Assembly (NCBI RefSeq): GCF_000374845.1
Contig: NZ_KB895414.1
Span: 310,001-374,000 of the forward strand
Direction: 5' to 3'
Source: Paenibacillus terrigena DSM 21567
GTDB taxonomy: Bacteria; Bacillota; Bacilli; Paenibacillales; Paenibacillaceae
DNA: 64,000 nucleotides
The translations under genes and the position numbers were made by a program. The notes beneath the pieces were generated by a model, which ran no database searches, had not been told where the DNA came from, and saw only the letters and a list, made by a program, of their open reading frames with translations. Below are positions 60,230-64,000 of this stretch, in pieces (within the stretch, counting starts at the first letter, position 1; every line of letters starts with the position of its first letter).

Positions 60230-61159
60230 TTAGTACTCCTCTCTGAACCGTCTTGCGACCCATTGGGCTAGAATGTTCAATAAGAATGTAATGACGAACA
60301 ACGCCATCCCTACCGCATAAATCGTTCCATATTCGATAGACCCGTGTGGGATATCCCCAAGGCTCACCTGTACGATATAGCCTGTCATCGTCTGAATGCT
60401 CTCTAACGGATTGAATGTCAGCTTCGGTGTTGCCCCTGCTGCGACAGCAACGATCATCGTCTCTCCAATGGCTCTAGAGAACGCGAGAACGGCGGAGGAT
60501 ACAATACCGGAGAATGCCGCTGGGACAACGACCTTCAGCGCCACTTCAAATCTGGTTGCGCCAAGTGCATATGCACCTTGACGCAAACTGCGCGGTACGG
60601 CCTGCATCGCATCTTCACTTAAGGAAGATACCATCGGAATAATCATGATCCCGACAACAATACCGGCACTTAGTGCATTGAACACCCCCGTGTCCGGGAA
60701 AATTATACGAATCAATGGCGTTACAAATGTCAGTGCGAAATATCCATAAACAATCGTTGGAACGCCTGCCAACACTTCCAATACCGGCTTCACAATTTTC
60801 CGCACTCTCGTCGGTGCATATTCACTCAGATAAATTGCACTTGCTAGACCTACGGGAATTGCGAATAGACATGCAATGATCGTAATCATCATCGTACCGC
60901 TGAGCAGCGGGAGAATTCCGAATGATTTCGGCGCGATGAGCGGACTCCAATTCGTTCCGAAGATGAAATCGAAGATCGGGATTTTACGGAAAAAATCAAC
61001 GGTCTCGGATAACAACGTGTAGACGATCCCGATTGTAGTTACAATCGAGACCGCAGCACATAAGAACAGGAATAGGGGCATCGCACGATCTAGGATGTAC
61101 GTCTTCTTATTTTTGAAGGAGATGCTGGTTATGCCTGGGCGTTCCTTCGCTTGGTTCAT
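60230..61159 (-). CDS. pstC: Phosphate ABC transporter permease PstC (cluster 2)
   Basis: This 309-residue permease with six helices has the [20 protein letters not shown] and [19 protein letters not shown] segments and the EAA loop [20 protein letters not shown]. It partners PstA and PstS in phosphate import. It lies 26 nt after pstS with no hairpin between, unlike cluster 1. Confidence 0.96.
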   Translation of the reverse strand: MNQAKERPGITSISFKNKKTYILDRAMPLFLFLCAAVSIVTTIGIVYTLLSETVDFFRKIPIFDFIFGTNWSPLIAPKSFGILPLLSGTMMITIIACLFAIPVGLASAIYLSEYAPTRVRKIVKPVLEVLAGVPTIVYGYFALTFVTPLIRIIFPDTGVFNALSAGIVVGIMIIPMVSSLSEDAMQAVPRSLRQGAYALGATRFEVALKVVVPAAFSGIVSSAVLAFSRAIGETMIVAVAAGATPKLTFNPLESIQTMTGYIVQVSLGDIPHGSIEYGTIYAVGMALFVITFLLNILAQWVARRFREEY

Positions 61160-61185
61160 GGTGTATGCCTCATTTCTATATCGTT

Positions 61186-62160
61186 CTACTTGTTAAGCGA
61201 CGCAATTTGCTCGTCGTATTTCTCTTGCGGAAGAGCAATGAATCCTACTTCTTGCGCGAAGTTAGCTACATTTTTCAAATAGTATTCTGTGAAAGCTTTT
61301 ACTTCTGGTTTTTCCAATGCTTTTGTGTTCAGGTATACATAGAGCGGACGGGAAAGTGGCGAATAAGAATTATCTTTGATCGTCTCTGCCGATGGTGATA
61401 CAACAGCCGTTCCGTTATCGATAGGGACTAACTTCAACTTATCTTGGTTCTCTTCATAGAAGGAGAATCCGAAGTATCCGATGGAAGCTTTGTCGCCTTC
61501 AACACCAGACACAATCGAGTTCGTATCTGCTGCGAATGTAATTTGCTTGTCGTTACGGCTTTCTTGTGCTTTACCGTTAATCACTTCTGTGAAGTAATCG
61601 AAAGTTCCATGCTCAGATCCTGGCGAGTAAATTTTGATCGGCTCTGCTGGCCAGCCAGCGCGTACATCCGCCCAAGTCTTCGCGGTCGCTTCAGGTCCGT
61701 AGATTTTCTTCAACTCATCAAGTGTCAACTTGTCGACCCAAGTATTCTCTTTGTTCACAACAATGGACAGACCATCGTATGCGACTTCCAACTCTTTATA
61801 ATCAATACCCGCTGCCTTTGCTTCTTCAGCTTCTTTATCTTTAATCGGACGAGATGCATTGCTCATCGCAATTTCACCTTTGACGAAGCGTTTGAATCCG
61901 CCGCCTGTACCTGCTGTACCCACCGATACGCGAACACCTGCATTTTCTTTACCGAATTCCTCTGCTGCTGCTTCTGTTAATGGGAAAACTGTACTTGAAC
62001 CATCAATTTCAATCGTACCGGATAATGCTGCTCCAGTGCCTGTATCCGTTGTGCCTTTTCCTGCTTCATCTTTCTTACCTCCACCGCATGCTGCAAGTGC
62101 AACGGCAACGATTAACAACATGACTAACATCATGTAACTTTTTTTATTTTTGTGTAGCAA
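61186..62160 (-). CDS. pstS: Phosphate-binding lipoprotein PstS (cluster 2)
   Basis: This 324-residue lipoprotein has a lipobox VALAACGGG near residue 24. The phosphate-binding segments are [52 protein letters not shown] and [20 protein letters not shown] place the start at TTG 62160, 8 nt after AGAGGAG; a GTG at 62169 overlaps that site. It is the first gene of pstSCAB-phoU and lies behind an excellent Pho box (62218-62256). Confidence 0.95.
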   Translation of the reverse strand: MLHKNKKSYMMLVMLLIVAVALAACGGGKKDEAGKGTTDTGTGAALSGTIEIDGSSTVFPLTEAAAEEFGKENAGVRVSVGTAGTGGGFKRFVKGEIAMSNASRPIKDKEAEEAKAAGIDYKELEVAYDGLSIVVNKENTWVDKLTLDELKKIYGPEATAKTWADVRAGWPAEPIKIYSPGSEHGTFDYFTEVINGKAQESRNDKQITFAADTNSIVSGVEGDKASIGYFGFSFYEENQDKLKLVPIDNGTAVVSPSAETIKDNSYSPLSRPLYVYLNTKALEKPEVKAFTEYYLKNVANFAQEVGFIALPQEKYDEQIASLNK

Positions 62161-62217
62161 TTCTACCACTCCTCTAGTTGATTGATTAACTTCTATAGCT
62201 GTATCATAAGATTCGAA

Positions 62218-62256
62218 TGTTAAGGCTATTGATAGAGTTTGTTAACGGATTGTAAA
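62218..62256 (-). promoter_or_regulatory. PhoP box of pstSCAB-phoU (four repeats, 11-bp period)
   Basis: On the minus strand TTTACA, TTAACA, TATCAA and TTAACA occur with an exact 11-bp period (complements at 62251, 62240, 62229, 62218). This is the textbook Bacillus PhoP binding pattern of direct TTAACA-like repeats. It ends 58 bp upstream of the pstS start, suitable for activation under phosphate limitation. Confidence 0.88.
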
Positions 62257-62294
62257 TTTTGAGTTTTTATTAAGATTTCGTAAAACGACGGGTG

Positions 62295-63383
62295 CTAGCT
62301 TGTCTTCTGCAACTGCTCAACGATCTGAGAGAGCGAACTCGTCACTTCGGATGTCTTCTTATCTGCAATGACCGATTGATGGCGAATATCCGATGCTTGC
62401 AGGCGATTCTCTTCTGCGGCGTGAGATAACCGTTCGAATAGGTCCTTCGCCCCAGTAACGAGCATGGCGCTATTGGCCGTCTCTTCCCGTCCGCTCTGGA
62501 CATCACGCACCGTGCTCGTTACCGCTTGCGCGATCTGCTCGATCATTTCCGTAATCGCAAGTGCCGAACGCTTCGTCTCGTCTGCTAACTTCCGAACCTC
62601 CGCTGCAACAACAGAGAAGCCTTTCCCATGTTCCCCGGCTCTCGCCGCTTCTATCGCTGCATTGACAGCCAACAGATTACTCTTCTCTGCAATTTCACGG
62701 ATAAAATGAGAAATCTGTGATACCGAGCTTGTCTTTTGCTGCAATTCATCAATCTGTCTCTCTTGCCTTTCCGCCTGCAGGGCAAAATTATTGAAGAGTA
62801 GCGATACTTTATCAAGTTCACTCTTGCCTTGAAGCGTCAAATGCACCATGTCCTCGGATTGCCTCATCCCTTGATCCGCTGCACTTGCTACTTCCTCAAC
62901 CGAAGCATGAATCTGCTCGATTCTCTCCTCCATACGATGTGCAATCCCAAGCTGATCTTGGATCGATTGCTGCTGCTGCATCCGTGCGATGTGGAGCAGT
63001 ACCCCCACCGTCAGAACCCCAATGAATTGTCCCTGGTTCGTCACGATAACGCAGTCGTACATATGTTTTTCCTCACGATTTAACGCCATATCAATCATCT
63101 CTTGCGGCCTTATATGTATATCCACGATCAACGGATTGGGGTCCATGATCTGCGTGATCGGTTTCTCATAATACAGATCTGCACCGTATTTTTTCCCTAG
63201 AAAACGGAAGAAGCGATCCTTCATCACAAGCCCCACAGGTTCATTGGTGATCTCATGACATACGACAAGGCATTCGCTATCAATTCCGCGATGGATCATC
63301 TGGACGACTTCACGACATGGCTGATTCGGCGAGATTACGCTAGGTACAGTAATAAATTTGTGAATCATTAGTGCTTTTGACAT
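62295..63383 (-). CDS. Soluble CBS-domain methyl-accepting chemotaxis-type signal transducer
   Basis: This 362-residue protein has no transmembrane segment. Residues about 8-135 form a pair of CBS domains ([40 protein letters not shown]). A linker ([20 protein letters not shown]) leads to an MCP signalling coiled coil with the conserved tip [20 protein letters not shown] followed by [18 protein letters not shown]. It should report adenine-nucleotide or similar ligand levels to CheA/CheW. The start at 63383 follows GCGAGGAAC. It lies upstream of the Pho box of pst2, transcribed the same way, with 38 bp between its stop and that box. Confidence 0.88.
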   Translation of the reverse strand: MSKALMIHKFITVPSVISPNQPCREVVQMIHRGIDSECLVVCHEITNEPVGLVMKDRFFRFLGKKYGADLYYEKPITQIMDPNPLIVDIHIRPQEMIDMALNREEKHMYDCVIVTNQGQFIGVLTVGVLLHIARMQQQQSIQDQLGIAHRMEERIEQIHASVEEVASAADQGMRQSEDMVHLTLQGKSELDKVSLLFNNFALQAERQERQIDELQQKTSSVSQISHFIREIAEKSNLLAVNAAIEAARAGEHGKGFSVVAAEVRKLADETKRSALAITEMIEQIAQAVTSTVRDVQSGREETANSAMLVTGAKDLFERLSHAAEENRLQASDIRHQSVIADKKTSEVTSSLSQIVEQLQKTS

Positions 63384-63523
63384 CGCTGTTCCTCGCATTC
63401 TTTGCTTTTGCTAATCAATTTACCATCCAACTATTAAATCAAGAGCTGCACTTTGTACTAAAAGTGTAAAATTTGGGCAAATTACGACCGAAGCTTATTT
63501 CGAATTTGAACAGAGGTGCAAAG

Positions 63524-63649
63524 GTGACGCAGCACAAATCAACCAATACCATACACAAACAAGAACAACGTCTCATCAAACTCTGTCTCGTCGTAGCGAT
63601 CATTATGCTGCTCGCTTTAACACGGATGTTGATGAAATGGTTCTTATAA
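63524..63649 (+). CDS. 41-residue single-pass membrane peptide before cytochrome bd gene
   Basis: GTG 63524 opens a frame of 41 codons: MTQHKSTNTIHKQEQRLIKL followed by a hydrophobic helix (CLVVAIIMLLALTRMLMKWF). AGAGGTG lies 8 nt upstream. Its stop is 16 nt before the ATG of the cytochrome bd subunit I gene, and the ribosome binding site of that gene begins at the stop. Small single-helix subunits (CydX, CydS) associate with bd oxidases, so this could be such a subunit. Sequence identity to those cannot be judged by eye. Confidence 0.6.
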   Translation: MTQHKSTNTIHKQEQRLIKLCLVVAIIMLLALTRMLMKWFL

Positions 63650-63665
63650 AGGAGGCGCGGTTCAC

Positions 63666-64000
63666 ATGAGTCACTATGATCCCGTCGTATACAGTCGGAT
63701 GCTAACATCCATCACGCTTGGATTTCACATTATCTATGCCACCATCGGTGTGGGCGTCCCTATGCTCATTGCGCTCGCGGAATGGATGGGCATCAAGCGC
63801 AAGGATCCTCATTATCTATTACTCGCAAGACGTTGGGCACGCGGTTATACCATTACCGTCGCGGTAGGTGTCGTCACAGGAACGGCGATTGGACTACAAC
63901 TAAGTCTATTGTGGCCAAGCTTCATGCTCGTCGCGGGACAGTCGATTGCACTGCCGCTCTTCATGGAGACGTTCGCCTTCTTTATCGAAGCGATCTTCCT
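63666..64000 (+). CDS. Cytochrome ubiquinol oxidase subunit I (CydA/YthA-like), 3' end beyond window
   Basis: The first 111 codons read MSHYDPVVYSRMLTSITLGF followed by HIIYATIGVGVPMLIALAEW, ARGYTITVAVGVVTGTAIGL and FMETFAFFIEAIF. These are the first three helices of bd-type quinol oxidase subunit I. The His in LGFHIIYA corresponds to the heme b595 ligand (usually His19), and the ETFAFFIE acids to the proton pathway near heme d. The SMIVGL-lacking, YthA-like N-terminus suggests the cyanide-insensitive branch. The start at 63666 follows AAGGAGGCG. The gene is cut by the window end. Confidence 0.93.
   Translation, partial: MSHYDPVVYSRMLTSITLGFHIIYATIGVGVPMLIALAEWMGIKRKDPHYLLLARRWARGYTITVAVGVVTGTAIGLQLSLLWPSFMLVAGQSIALPLFMETFAFFIEAIF

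Noticed and set aside
63439-63708. Leftward 89-codon frame over the cydA promoter region
   Set aside because: It is antisense to the 41-residue peptide and the ribosome binding site of the cytochrome bd gene, with no start signal of its own.

Overview
The window looks like a Paenibacillus-type, endospore-forming Firmicute of moderate GC. It has strong AGGAGG-type ribosome binding sites and some GTG/TTG starts. It carries an alpha/beta-type SASP gene with a sigma-G-like promoter, a ytaF-coaE-mutM-polA-nrdR neighbourhood, PhoP-box-like repeats before both phosphate-uptake clusters, and xylAB/xylR. The species call is inference from gene content.

Layout. 1-3900: an ABC ATPase cut by the window edge, DUF4386 protein, MDR oxidoreductase, Xre regulator with a membrane partner, CPBP protease. 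4000-11750: an unusual accessory cluster. A leftward operon (PaaK-like ligase, second PaaK-like ligase, DAHP synthase with a decayed chorismate mutase domain, DUF98-type chorismate lyase, Lys/Glu-only protein) is bracketed by rightward genes: two paralogous TPR proteins, one with a Lys/Glu tail, and two paralogous small helical proteins, one at each edge. 11896-24200: MerR pair, serine hydrolase, GH130 phosphorylase, a TetR-controlled amino acid ABC/M24 peptidase operon, and cysJI. 24370-31865: a scrambled tRNA neighbourhood with an IS3-family element, two copies of a ~225-bp element with tRNA-like ends, a truncated tRNA-Ala, a tRNA-Ala/tRNA-Lys chimera, intact tRNA-Ala(GGC), a tRNA-Lys(CTT), and two accessory genes between them (MDR oxidoreductase, MalT-like regulator). 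32162-38612: housekeeping genes. 38859-39080: five units of an exact 51-bp period. 39268-43497: a Pst cluster without PstB. 43814-52230: alpha-L-fucosidase and a sugar operon (SorC regulator, RbsBAC-type transporter, TrpA-like TIM barrel, FGGY kinase). 52451-56638: xylB, xylA and divergent xylR. 57400-57850: nested long inverted repeats. 57850-62160: a complete pstSCAB-phoU operon behind a four-repeat Pho box. 62295-64000: CBS-MCP signalling protein, a 41-residue membrane peptide and the start of a cytochrome bd subunit I gene.

How genes work together. The 4-11.7 kb cluster should over-produce chorismate, cleave it to 4-hydroxybenzoate and adenylate the acid. No polyketide synthase or prenyltransferase is present, but Lys-rich proteins and TPR scaffolds are, so the acceptor is unknown. 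This is the best candidate for an undescribed system. The sugar operon pairs a kinase with a TrpA homologue that keeps both catalytic acids and lies far from any trp gene, which suggests a retro-aldol step in sugar catabolism. The two Pst clusters probably share the single PstB.

Where an upstream start codon lies inside a Shine-Dalgarno sequence, I moved the start to the next well-spaced codon. Functions rest on motif recognition by eye; no database search was run.
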